NCBI GenBank assembly: GCA_019359635.1
Contig: JAHHGY010000002.1
Location: 34,523 to 98,522 of the forward strand
DNA from: Chroococcus sp. CMT-3BRIN-NPC107
GTDB taxonomy: Bacteria > Cyanobacteriota > Cyanobacteriia > Cyanobacteriales > Chroococcidiopsidaceae
DNA: 64,000 bases
Direction of reading: 5' to 3'
Positions within the stretch are counted from its first letter, which is position 1. Each line of letters opens with the position of its first letter. The notes beneath the pieces are model-generated. The model saw nothing but the letters and a program-made list of their open reading frames with translations, did no database searches and had not been told where the DNA came from. The position numbers and the translations under genes were made by a program. Positions 18,818 through 26,678 of the stretch are shown here, one piece after another.

Positions 18818-19409
18818 AGTTTTAGTAGTTAAATAACCATTCAAACTTAACAGAATTTAAGAAAATAATTAATATATAAGTTTTTAGACAAAATTAGTAT
18901 TTAGAAGTTGTTTATGCAGTAGAAATATCGCCAACTATATTAGCTTCAAAAAACACCGTATAACCTAAACAAAAAGGTACTGCTTTAACTTCCTTGCAAC
19001 TACTCAACTAGCATGACTGAGGTGCGGTTTGTAGCGGTGGCTTCTGGTTAGTGCAACATTGTGGCAAATATCTATGTTTTTGCAACTTCTTAGAATTTGC
19101 TAGGTTTTTTGCTAAATTGGCGGCAATTTTTGGCATTTTGGATTACTACACGCAAATTAATCTCAAGCTGTTGAAGGTGGAGTATAAATACAGCTTTAGT
19201 TGAACCTCAAAAATATAAATTTGCTTTTTATCATTTTAAAGCAACCATAAATAGCAAAGTTCATTTAAAACTAACTTTATGTGAAAACATATACTTGTTA
19301 CAATATCAATCCGTTTCTATTTTAAGGAAAAAACAACAACGGTATTTTGTGTAACAGTTTAGATTTGGCTTTAGTTATAGGCTGTGAATAGTTCGTAGAG
19401 GACAGCGCC
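18818..19409. other. 592-bp divergent intergenic region
   Basis: Between gdhA (minus) and the SDR gene (plus). It is A+T rich with no ORF or stable RNA that I can support. It holds a weak NtcA-like site at 19282-19295. Confidence 0.5.
19282..19295 (+). promoter_or_regulatory. Weak NtcA-like site
   Basis: GTG-N8-TAC resembles the NtcA consensus GTA-N8-TAC with one mismatch. A TATTTA at 19319-19324 is at roughly the right distance for a -10 box but does not match TAN3T. Its position, upstream of an ABC importer cluster and opposite gdhA, is suggestive only. Confidence 0.25.
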
Positions 19410-20171
19410 GTGAGATTAAAAGGCAAGGTCAGTTTAATTACAGGCGCGGGTTCAGGCATTGGCAGAGCAACGGCATTATTATTTGCGCGAGAAGGTGCTT
19501 TGGTAGTGGCGGCCGATCGAGATGCACAGCAGGCGGAAAAAACCCAAAAGCTGATTGAACAGGAAGGCGGGCAGTGTGAGGCAAAATGTATTGATGTTAG
19601 TCAAGAAGAACAAGTAGCAGCAGTAATCGCTACTGTCGTCAAAACTTGGGGTCAATTAGATGTTTTATGCAACAATGCGGGAATTTCTTTACTTAAACCC
19701 GTGACGACGACAACGGAAGCGGAATGGGACAAAGTTTTTAATGTCAACCTCAAAGGCGTATTTTTTGGCTGCAAACACGCAATTCCGCAAATGGCAAAAC
19801 AAGGAAATGGCGCGATCGTTAATACAGCTTCGGAACTTGCAATTGTCGCTCAACCGCTTTACGGCGCTTACTGTGCAACTAAAGCGGGAGTACTAGCTTT
19901 AACGCGGGTTTTGGCTTTAGAGTGGGCGGCTAAAGGTATTCAAATTAATGCCGTTTGTCCGGGTCCAATTGCTACACCGATGTTGCAGGCAGAGTTTGAC
20001 CTAGCAGACGATCCAATAAATGAGGAAAAGCTGGCAATTAAATCTATTCCGGCGGGGCGCTTGGGTACGCCCGAAGATATTGCCAAAGTAGCTTTATTTT
20101 TGGCTAGTGAAGATGCTCAGTTTGTACATGGCGCAGCTATTGTAGCCGATGGTGGCAAAACTATTTTCTAA
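19410..20171 (+). CDS. Short-chain dehydrogenase/reductase
   Basis: 253 residues from a GTG start. Classical SDR: TGAGSGIG (11-18) binds the cofactor, NNAG is at 88-91, Ser141 sits in NTASELA and the active Tyr154/Lys158 in YCATK. AADRDAQQ after strand 2 has an acidic residue, pointing to NAD rather than NADP. The C-terminus GRLGTPEDIAKVALFLASEDAQF is standard. It is the first gene of a plus-strand run; the binding-protein gene starts 22 bp later, so they are probably co-transcribed. Substrate unknown, presumably an alcohol or ketone handled by the cluster. Confidence 0.92.
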   Translation: MRLKGKVSLITGAGSGIGRATALLFAREGALVVAADRDAQQAEKTQKLIEQEGGQCEAKCIDVSQEEQVAAVIATVVKTWGQLDVLCNNAGISLLKPVTTTTEAEWDKVFNVNLKGVFFGCKHAIPQMAKQGNGAIVNTASELAIVAQPLYGAYCATKAGVLALTRVLALEWAAKGIQINAVCPGPIATPMLQAEFDLADDPINEEKLAIKSIPAGRLGTPEDIAKVALFLASEDAQFVHGAAIVADGGKTIF

Positions 20172-20193
20172 AAAGTTATTGGGGATGGTAAGT

Positions 20194-21237
20194 ATGTACT
20201 CGCAGTTGAAAGCTTCTAAACCTTCGCGCCGAGCTTTTTGTAAATATTCGGCTTTGGCGATCGCCAGCCTGTTGACTACTGTTGGTTGTCGCCCACAAAC
20301 AAACACCGCCGGAAATGCCGCACCAAGTCCAACTCTTAGAATTGGGCTAAATTTGTGGGCGGGTTTTATGCCTTGGCAAGTGGCGAAAGAAAAAGATTTT
20401 TTTAAGGCTAATAATCTAAACGCCAAAATTGTCTGGTTTCCGGTGCTTTCTGACCAAATTACAGCTTTTAATGCCGGAAAAATTGATGCGATTGGGATTA
20501 CCTTGTACGACTTTATTACCAGCGCTAGTAATGGAGTCAAAAGTAAAATCATCTCCATTACAGATATGTCGTTGGGGGCAGATGCGATCGTTGTTAATCC
20601 GGCAATTAAGTCTATAGGCGACATTGCTGGGAAGCGGACATCGATAGAAGTGGGAACAGTGGGACATTTATTATTTTTGAAAGCTTTAGAAAAGGGCGGT
20701 ATTACTAAAGATAAAGTTGCTGTTGTCAATCAATCGGCGGATGCGGCGATCGCCTCATTAATTGCCAATAGAACCGATGTTGCCTATGCTTACGAGCCTT
20801 TTGTCAGTCAAGCGGTGGCTTCAGGGAAAGGCAAAGTTATTTTTTCGAGTAAAGATATTCCGGGTTTAGTTCCTGACTTGATGGTTGTACAGCAGTCAAC
20901 GCTTGACGGGCAACCAGAATCAATCCAAAAAATGTTAGATGTTTGGTACAAAACCCTTGCCTACCGCCAAACGAACATGGATGAAGTGTTGCCCATTGAG
21001 GCAAAACAAGCAGGATTAGCGGTGAAAGATTATCAAAACTTGCTTCAAGGATTTAAGTGGCTAACTCCTACAGAAGCAAGTGCAATGTTTCAACCAGGTA
21101 CAACAGCGCAGTCTTTAGTATTTAACGCCCAAGACGTTTCTAGTCTCATGCTGAAAGAAAAATTAATTACCAAACCATTACCGCCAATTACCGAACTAAT
21201 CGACGATCGCTTTTTGAAAAAAACTATTACTCAATAA
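20194..21237 (+). CDS. ABC transporter substrate-binding protein (NMT1/SsuA type), copy 1
   Basis: 347 residues from the ATG at 20194, preceded by GGGGA 8 nt upstream; an ATG at 20149 would overlap the SDR gene. The N-terminus has a twin-arginine-like SRRAFCK and then a hydrophobic stretch ending TTVGCRP, so a Tat-exported lipoprotein is likely. The mature part has the NMT1/THI5-like pattern: LRIGLNLWAGFMPWQVAKEK, AFNAGKIDAIGIT, RTSIEVGTVGHLLFLKALE and ANRTDVAYAYEPF. Ligands in the family are nitrate, taurine, sulfonates or thiamine precursors. It is clearly paralogous to the protein at 26679. The desaturase-like gene begins 3 bp later. Confidence 0.88.
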   Translation: MYSQLKASKPSRRAFCKYSALAIASLLTTVGCRPQTNTAGNAAPSPTLRIGLNLWAGFMPWQVAKEKDFFKANNLNAKIVWFPVLSDQITAFNAGKIDAIGITLYDFITSASNGVKSKIISITDMSLGADAIVVNPAIKSIGDIAGKRTSIEVGTVGHLLFLKALEKGGITKDKVAVVNQSADAAIASLIANRTDVAYAYEPFVSQAVASGKGKVIFSSKDIPGLVPDLMVVQQSTLDGQPESIQKMLDVWYKTLAYRQTNMDEVLPIEAKQAGLAVKDYQNLLQGFKWLTPTEASAMFQPGTTAQSLVFNAQDVSSLMLKEKLITKPLPPITELIDDRFLKKTITQ

Positions 21238-21240
21238 ATT

Positions 21241-22254
21241 ATGACTACTACAACAATCAACCTCAATCGCTATCTACAGCAAAGCAAACCCTTGTGGAAT
21301 GTTGCGGCTATCTCCTACGCTTTAGTAGGATATTTAGGGGGGATTAGTTTAATTTTTTTGGGTAGCTTGTGGCTAAATGCTTTGGGAGTAATTTTGCTTA
21401 GCCATAGCTTAGTAATTTCGGCTTATCTGACTCACGAATTTATGCACGGCACTATGTTCGCCTCCAAACAATCCAATGCGATCGCCGGAAATATGATGTT
21501 ATGGATTACTGGCGGCTGTTATGCTAAGTTTTCGGACTTGATGCGCCTGCATATTGCCCACCATGTCAACCGCGTAGATTTTTGTCGCTTTGACTTGGAG
21601 GAGTTTTTAGCATCTTTACCTACTCTTGTGCGATCGCTCTTACTGGGTTTAGAGTGGTACTATTTTCCCTCTTTGGCATTTTTAACTAGAATCCGCTCAA
21701 TGTTTGCGCCTTTTTATTTGGGCGATCGCCAAAACGAACGATTGAGAGTTACTTCAATTTTCTTAATTCGCGCTACTTTATTTGGCATTTTGGGTTGGAT
21801 ATCTTTAAAAGCACTGGCGTTGTACTTCGTGTCTTACATTTCGATGATTCATACTTTGCGGTTTGTTGATGCCTTTCAGCATACTTATGAAGTGTTCGCA
21901 GTGGGTTCAGATATACCAAAACGCGATCGCGCTCACGAGCAAACAAATACTTTTTCTAACGTTATTTCGTTGCGCCATAGATGGCTAAACTTACTTTTGC
22001 TCAACTTTGGCTATCACAACGCTCATCACGAGTTAATGAAATGTCCTTGGTATAGCTTGCCAGAACTTGACAAAGAACTTTACACTGGCGACGAAATCCA
22101 CTACATTACCCTACCGGAATTAATTGGCAACTACCATCGCTTTCGGTTATCGCGGATTTATTCAGGGCAAGGTACAGCCGTAGACGAGCAAGGAAACCGC
22201 CAGCTAGAGACATTTTATGGCGGAACTGAAGTATCGTTTTTGGTGTTGCCTTAG
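21241..22254 (+). CDS. Membrane fatty-acid-desaturase-family di-iron enzyme
   Basis: 337 residues with about four to six membrane helices. The three histidine boxes of the family are present: HEFMH (65-69), HIAHH (104-108) and HNAHH (259-263), plus extra His at HTLRFVDAFQHTYE. Such proteins desaturate or hydroxylate lipids, alkyl groups or carotenoids using O2 and an electron donor. It is not one of the standard acyl-lipid desaturases (DesA-D) by its box spacing and short length. It is only 3 bp behind a binding-protein gene, so it very likely acts on the imported substrate or a derivative; that is inference. Confidence 0.88.
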   Translation: MTTTTINLNRYLQQSKPLWNVAAISYALVGYLGGISLIFLGSLWLNALGVILLSHSLVISAYLTHEFMHGTMFASKQSNAIAGNMMLWITGGCYAKFSDLMRLHIAHHVNRVDFCRFDLEEFLASLPTLVRSLLLGLEWYYFPSLAFLTRIRSMFAPFYLGDRQNERLRVTSIFLIRATLFGILGWISLKALALYFVSYISMIHTLRFVDAFQHTYEVFAVGSDIPKRDRAHEQTNTFSNVISLRHRWLNLLLLNFGYHNAHHELMKCPWYSLPELDKELYTGDEIHYITLPELIGNYHRFRLSRIYSGQGTAVDEQGNRQLETFYGGTEVSFLVLP

Positions 22255-22266
22255 AATAAGCAAAAA

Positions 22267-23132
22267 GTGACAAAATCTCGTTCTGGCTCGATATTTGCCT
22301 TAGCAACGGCTCTCTGCTTTGGTGTTAGCGTTCCCCTCTCAAAGTTGTTGTTAGATGATATAGAGCCTTGGATGTTAGCGGGGATTTTGTATTTGGGCGG
22401 AGGAATAGGTTTATTGCCAATCTACTGTCTGCGCAATCTATCACAGCCGCCTAAAAATAGTTTGCGCTCAAAAGACTGGGGCGATTTGGGTGCTTCAATG
22501 TTGGCAGGTGGAGTAACAGCCCCGGTATTACTGACAATCGGGCTTACTACAACTTCTGCAACGGTAGGATCGCTACTGCTCAATTTTGAAGGAGTTTTTA
22601 CAGCGCTTTTAGCATGGACTGTTTTTAAAGAACGTTGGCAATTGCAGGTTTTTTTAGGAATAGTCGCAATTACCAGTGGGGGAATTGTTCTTTCTTACAC
22701 AGAACATACCACCGTAGGGCTATCTTGGGGAGCGGTGGCAATTTTGGGAACTTGTTTAGCTTGGGCAATGGACAGTAATTTAACTAATAAAATAGCTTCA
22801 AGAGATCCACTGCAAATTGCTTTAATTAAAAGCGGTGTGGCTGGCTTAATCAATGTGGCGATCGCTTTTTCCATCGGGCAAACTCTACCGCCTCTGTCTA
22901 CGTTAATTCCAGCCTTAATAATTGGTTTTGTTTCCTCTGGACTAACTTATGTTTTTTTGTTCAGGCTTTACGCCAATTAGGTGCAGCCCAAACCGGAGCA
23001 TATTTCGCTCTCTCGCCGTTTGTGGGGGCAACAATTTCTGTTGTGTTTCTCGGAGAACAAATTACCCAAGTTTTAGTAATGTCAGCCGTTTTGATGGCAA
23101 TAGGCGTAGGACTATGTTTGCAAGAAAAATAA
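22267..23132 (+). pseudogene. EamA/DMT-family exporter, frameshifted
   Basis: From a GTG at 22267 the frame encodes about eight helices of a drug/metabolite transporter (FALATALCFGVSVPLSKLLL, GLTTTSATVGSLLLNFEGVF, TVFKERWQL, GTCLAWAMDSNLTNKI) but stops at 22980. The missing C-terminal part continues in another frame from about 22956: ALRQLGAAQTGAYFALSPFV then FLGEQITQVLVMSAVLM, ending with TAA at 23130-23132. The break is at a run of seven T (22952-22958); one more T restores a continuous protein of about 287 residues. It is either a recent loss of function, a slippage site, or a sequence error. It sits 12 bp after the desaturase-like gene. Confidence 0.85.
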
Positions 23133-23151
23133 TCATAGTCTACGAGGATAT

Positions 23152-23284
23152 TTTAAAAGTTTTTCTGTTAATAGCAAGTCACTGAGATCCCCTTGTTAAA
23201 AAGGAAGTAATAAATATTTTCCCCCCTTAAAAAGAGGGGCTAGGGGAATCTTCCGCTACGCAAAATATAAACCATACCTTTCCT
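23152..23284. repeat. Intergenic repeat copy A
   Basis: This spacer shares a recognisable pattern with the one at 26589-26677: TTTAAAAGTTTTT, then TAGCAA, then CCCC-TTAAAAA-type bases and a closing A+T-rich stretch ending in TATACC/CATACC before CTTT. It also contains complementary runs of C and G around TTAAAAA. Degenerate, judged by eye. Confidence 0.4.
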
Positions 23285-23330
23285 CTCATTCTCTAACTCA
23301 TAATTTTTGTACTTTAATTACCCTACCTTT

Positions 23331-24116
23331 ATGCAAAATCCTAAACCTGTTTGCGACTCATGGTTTGCAACTCAAAAAATTAGCGAATCTTTGTACCGCA
23401 TCCACGAACATCATTATTGGGAATGGAATCGCGCTAACTTATGGCTGATTAAAGGTGAAACTCAAGATTTGTTAATCGATACAGGCTTGGGAGTTGCCAG
23501 TTTGCGCCAACATATTGCAACTTTAATTGATAAACCATTACTTGCGATCGCATCTCACGTTCATTTCGATCATGCTGGCGGGATGCACGAATTTGATAAT
23601 ATTGCCATTCATCCCTCCGAAGCTGAAGCTTTGAGACAAGGAGATGCTAATGCTGCATTGTGTGCGCCAGAATATGGCTGGGTTTTAGACGAACATTTTG
23701 CCGAATTACCTTATCCTGGTTTTGCCGTTACCCAATATACTTTTAATGCGGCCCAGCCAACTCAATTGTTGCAAGAAGGAGATATTTTAGACTTAGGAAG
23801 TCGCGCTTTTGAAGTGTTGCACCTTCCCGGACATTCTCCCGGCTGCATTGCACTGTACGATCGCCACAGTCAAGAATTATTTTCCGGCGATATTGTCTAC
23901 GATGGTGAATTGTTGGATCTTTTGCCTGGTAGCGATATTCCAACTTACATTGCTACTTACGAGCGTCTGCAAAAATTGCCTGTAGAAACAGTATATCCCG
24001 GTCACTATCACAGTTTTGGTAAAGATAGACTGCAACAATTGATGGCTGATTACTTAGAAGCTAAACGTCAACCAGGTTGTCCCTCAGAAACTAGCCCTCT
24101 CGCAGAGAGTAAATAA
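23331..24116 (+). CDS. Metallo-beta-lactamase-fold hydrolase
   Basis: 261 residues from the ATG at 23331; a TTG at 23307 is a less likely start. The metal site is HVHFDH (76-81), later LPGHSPGC, FSGDIVYDG and YPGHYHSFG, so a two-metal glyoxalase-II/lactonase-type fold is expected. There is no signal peptide, so it is cytoplasmic. Its 3' end overlaps the convergent ABC ATPase gene by 26 bp. It probably hydrolyses an ester, lactone or thioester intermediate of the cluster; the substrate is unknown. Confidence 0.88.
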   Translation: MQNPKPVCDSWFATQKISESLYRIHEHHYWEWNRANLWLIKGETQDLLIDTGLGVASLRQHIATLIDKPLLAIASHVHFDHAGGMHEFDNIAIHPSEAEALRQGDANAALCAPEYGWVLDEHFAELPYPGFAVTQYTFNAAQPTQLLQEGDILDLGSRAFEVLHLPGHSPGCIALYDRHSQELFSGDIVYDGELLDLLPGSDIPTYIATYERLQKLPVETVYPGHYHSFGKDRLQQLMADYLEAKRQPGCPSETSPLAESK

Positions 24117-24915
24117 TTTGACGTTTAATATCGGTAAACTTGGGAGTTAGCTTGATATCTACATCTCTATCGGCGGGTAATGCGATCGCAATTTCTGTTT
24201 TAACTTTGCCAGGATGAGCGCTCATTACGTAAACACGCTGAGATAAAAATACAGCTTCTTCTACATCATGGGTAATTGTGCAAATTGTCGTCCCTGTTTT
24301 TTGCCATATTTCCCGTAAAAATTGCTGCATCTGCTCTTTAGTTTGACAGTCCAAAGCGCCAAAAGGTTCGTCCATCAACAATACTTCTGGTGCGTTTGCT
24401 AAAGCCCGCGCGATCGCACAGCGTTGTTTCATCCCGCCAGATAGTTGATTTGGGTAAGATTTTGCAAATTTAGTTAAACCCACAACCGCCAAAAAATAGG
24501 CAACTTTTTCTTGACGCTGCGCTGAAGATAAACGACGCAACTTAGAGCCAAAACTAATATTGTTTGCTACGGTTAGCCAAGGGTAAAGCGTGTAGCTTTG
24601 AAATACCATTCCGCGATCGGAACCGGGACCTAATACTACTTCATCATCAACTTTAATTTCTCCCGATGTGGGGGCGACTAATCCGGCAATTATATTCATC
24701 AGCGTTGATTTACCACAACCTGATGCACCCACAATACAAACAAACTCACCTTTATGTATTTGCAAGTTAACATTTTGCAAAATAGTTAATTGTTTATCTT
24801 TTTTCCCATAACTTTTAGATAAATTGCAAACCTCTAACTTTGGTTTGTTTAAATGCTGGTTATATTCATCCGAAACCTGACTAGAAGTTGCTCTTGAAAA
24901 TCTAACTTGATTCAC
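24091..24915 (-). CDS. ABC transporter ATPase (SsuB/TauB/NrtD type)
   Basis: 274 residues. Walker A GASGCGKST (63-71), the signature LSGGMKQR (158-165), Walker B VLLMDEP (178-184) and a following H-loop (TITHDVEEAVFLSQRVYVM) make it complete. The sequence type DRGMVFQSYTLYPWLTVANNI is that of nitrate/sulfonate/taurine importers. It pairs with the permease at 25135, transcribed divergently from a 219-bp shared promoter region. Its 3' end overlaps the hydrolase gene by 26 bp on the opposite strand. Confidence 0.93.
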   Translation of the reverse strand: MNQVRFSRATSSQVSDEYNQHLNKPKLEVCNLSKSYGKKDKQLTILQNVNLQIHKGEFVCIVGASGCGKSTLMNIIAGLVAPTSGEIKVDDEVVLGPGSDRGMVFQSYTLYPWLTVANNISFGSKLRRLSSAQRQEKVAYFLAVVGLTKFAKSYPNQLSGGMKQRCAIARALANAPEVLLMDEPFGALDCQTKEQMQQFLREIWQKTGTTICTITHDVEEAVFLSQRVYVMSAHPGKVKTEIAIALPADRDVDIKLTPKFTDIKRQIIYSLREG

Positions 24916-25134
24916 TAAAATTTTCCTCTAAGTTCTACTTAATACTTTGCATTACCTAGCAATTATTTTGTTTCAGTTCGCGCCGCTAAACTCTGACTGT
25001 ATAACTGCGATTTTTTTACCAATACCTAACATACATTTATTTAAACGAATACTGACTATACAAACTGTTAACTTGAATACAAAGAGTAGTGCATTAATAA
25101 TTGATAATTTTATTAATTACAGCTACGAGCAATA

Positions 25135-25971
25135 ATGACAAAAACAATTTCTTTACCAAAAGAAGGTTATCTTCCACCATCAATATTTTGGAGTATTCGT
25201 CAAGGATTTCCCCGATGGTTGGGTATATTACTTTCAACTACAGCGATCGCAATTCCTTTATTAATTTGGGCAATACTTAGTTACGCCGGATTAGTAACAC
25301 CGCTTTTTTTACCCACACCAACTGCCGTAATTCAAGCCGGAATTAAAATGTTGCTTGAAGAAAACTTAATAGTTGATATTTTAGCTAGTAGTATGCGCGT
25401 TGCGGCGGGCTTTATAGTTGCGGCTATTATTGGCGTACCCGTAGGGATTTTGATGGGAACTTTTCATAGTATGCAAAGCCTATTTAGTCCGCTAGTTGGC
25501 ACGGTAAGATATATGCCCGTTGTTGCTTTTGTCCCCCTAATTATTATTTGGGTTGGCTTGGGTGAAGAAGCAAAAACCTTAATTATTTTCCTTGGAGTTG
25601 TGCTTTACAACGCAATGATGGTAGCCGATGCTGTTAAGTTTATTCCTGATGAAATGATTAACGTTGCTTATACATTAGGAATGAATCGCCGGAGTGTTTT
25701 ATTTAGGGTTATAGTACCGGGGGTATTTCCTAGTATTTTAGATACATTGCGAGTTAATATATCTGGTGCATGGAACTATTTAGTAATTGCCGAACTAATT
25801 GCCTCTCAAAATGGCTTAGGTTTCAAAATTATTCAAGCACAGCGTTTTTTACAAACAGACAAAGTTTTATTTTGCATCGGCATTATTGGGTTTATTGGTT
25901 TAGTAATAGATTTTAGCTTGAAATATTTATCTAAGATGCTCACTCCTTGGGCAGAAAGAGTACGCGGATAA
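25135..25971 (+). CDS. ABC transporter permease (SsuC/TauC type)
   Basis: 278 residues with six predicted helices. The coupling motif near residues 160-205 reads DEMINVAYTLGMNRRSVLFRV then PGVFPSILDTLRVNISGAWN (the EAA loop). LFLPTPTAVIQAGIKML after the first helix is typical of the BPD permeases for sulfonate, taurine and nitrate. It completes one importer with the ATPase and either binding protein. The isochorismatase-fold gene starts 17 bp later on the same strand. Confidence 0.93.
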   Translation: MTKTISLPKEGYLPPSIFWSIRQGFPRWLGILLSTTAIAIPLLIWAILSYAGLVTPLFLPTPTAVIQAGIKMLLEENLIVDILASSMRVAAGFIVAAIIGVPVGILMGTFHSMQSLFSPLVGTVRYMPVVAFVPLIIIWVGLGEEAKTLIIFLGVVLYNAMMVADAVKFIPDEMINVAYTLGMNRRSVLFRVIVPGVFPSILDTLRVNISGAWNYLVIAELIASQNGLGFKIIQAQRFLQTDKVLFCIGIIGFIGLVIDFSLKYLSKMLTPWAERVRG

Positions 25972-25988
25972 TTAAAAACTTAGCTTTT

Positions 25989-26594
25989 ATGACACTAACA
26001 TTAAACTTAAACAACACAGCTTTAATCTGTATAGATTTGCAGGCGGGAGTATTTACAAAAGAGGGAAGTTTAGCCCATGTTGGTACAGATGAAATACTCC
26101 CCAGCGTTAAAAGAGTTTTAGCAGCAGCGCGAAATGCAAAGATCCCAATCATCCATTTTAAAGAAGTCCACCGCAAAGAAATGGTAGATTTTGGTAGAGA
26201 ATTAGATGGAGTAGAACCAGTTCACTGTTTAGAAAATTGGGCTAGTACAGACTATTACTGGGAACTTGCGCCTATCGAGGGAGAATTTGCGATCGCCAAA
26301 CGCCGTTATAGCTGCTTTATCGGCACAGATTTGGAAATTTTGCTGCGGGGATTAAAAGTTGATACCTTACTACTTGTAGGCACTATGACTAACGTCTGCG
26401 TCCATTACACGGCAGCCGATGCCCACCAAAAAGATTACCACTTTCATGTCATCGAAGACTGCTGTGCTGGTTCCGATTGGGATGCACATTGGGCGGCATT
26501 AACAGCAATGGAATACCTACAAATCGGGGCGCGAATTTGTCATAGAGATTGTGTTGCGGCTTTATCTAATAGCGAGAGCAAAGCCATAGTTTAA
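25989..26594 (+). CDS. Isochorismatase-fold cysteine hydrolase
   Basis: 201 residues from the ATG at 25989. The catalytic triad of the nicotinamidase/isochorismatase family is seen: Asp16 (ICIDLQ), Lys104 (FAIAKRRYSCF) and Cys137 (MTNVCVHYTAADA), with the cis-peptide GTMTN before it. Such enzymes cleave amides (nicotinamide, ureidoacrylate, carbamoyl compounds) or the enol ether of isochorismate. Location 17 bp behind the permease suggests that it acts on the imported compound and releases ammonium or a carboxylate. Confidence 0.9.
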   Translation: MTLTLNLNNTALICIDLQAGVFTKEGSLAHVGTDEILPSVKRVLAAARNAKIPIIHFKEVHRKEMVDFGRELDGVEPVHCLENWASTDYYWELAPIEGEFAIAKRRYSCFIGTDLEILLRGLKVDTLLLVGTMTNVCVHYTAADAHQKDYHFHVIEDCCAGSDWDAHWAALTAMEYLQIGARICHRDCVAALSNSESKAIV

Positions 26595-26677
26595 AAGTTT
26601 TTTGTTGATAGCAAATCCTTAGAAATCACCCCTTAAAAAAGAGTATATCCCTACAAATAAAAACAAACTATACCTTT
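26589..26677. repeat. Intergenic repeat copy B
   Basis: Second copy of the degenerate spacer described at 23152; it begins inside the isochorismatase stop region with TTTAAAAGTTTTTTG, then TAGCAA, CACCCCTTAAAAAAG and AAACTATACCTTT. The two copies bracket the hydrolase-ATPase-permease-isochorismatase segment. Confidence 0.4.
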
Positions 26678-26678
26678 T

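Noticed and set aside
24947..25134. 62-codon frame between the ABC ATPase and permease genes
   Set aside because: It lies in the divergent promoter region and has no ribosome site or protein-like pattern.
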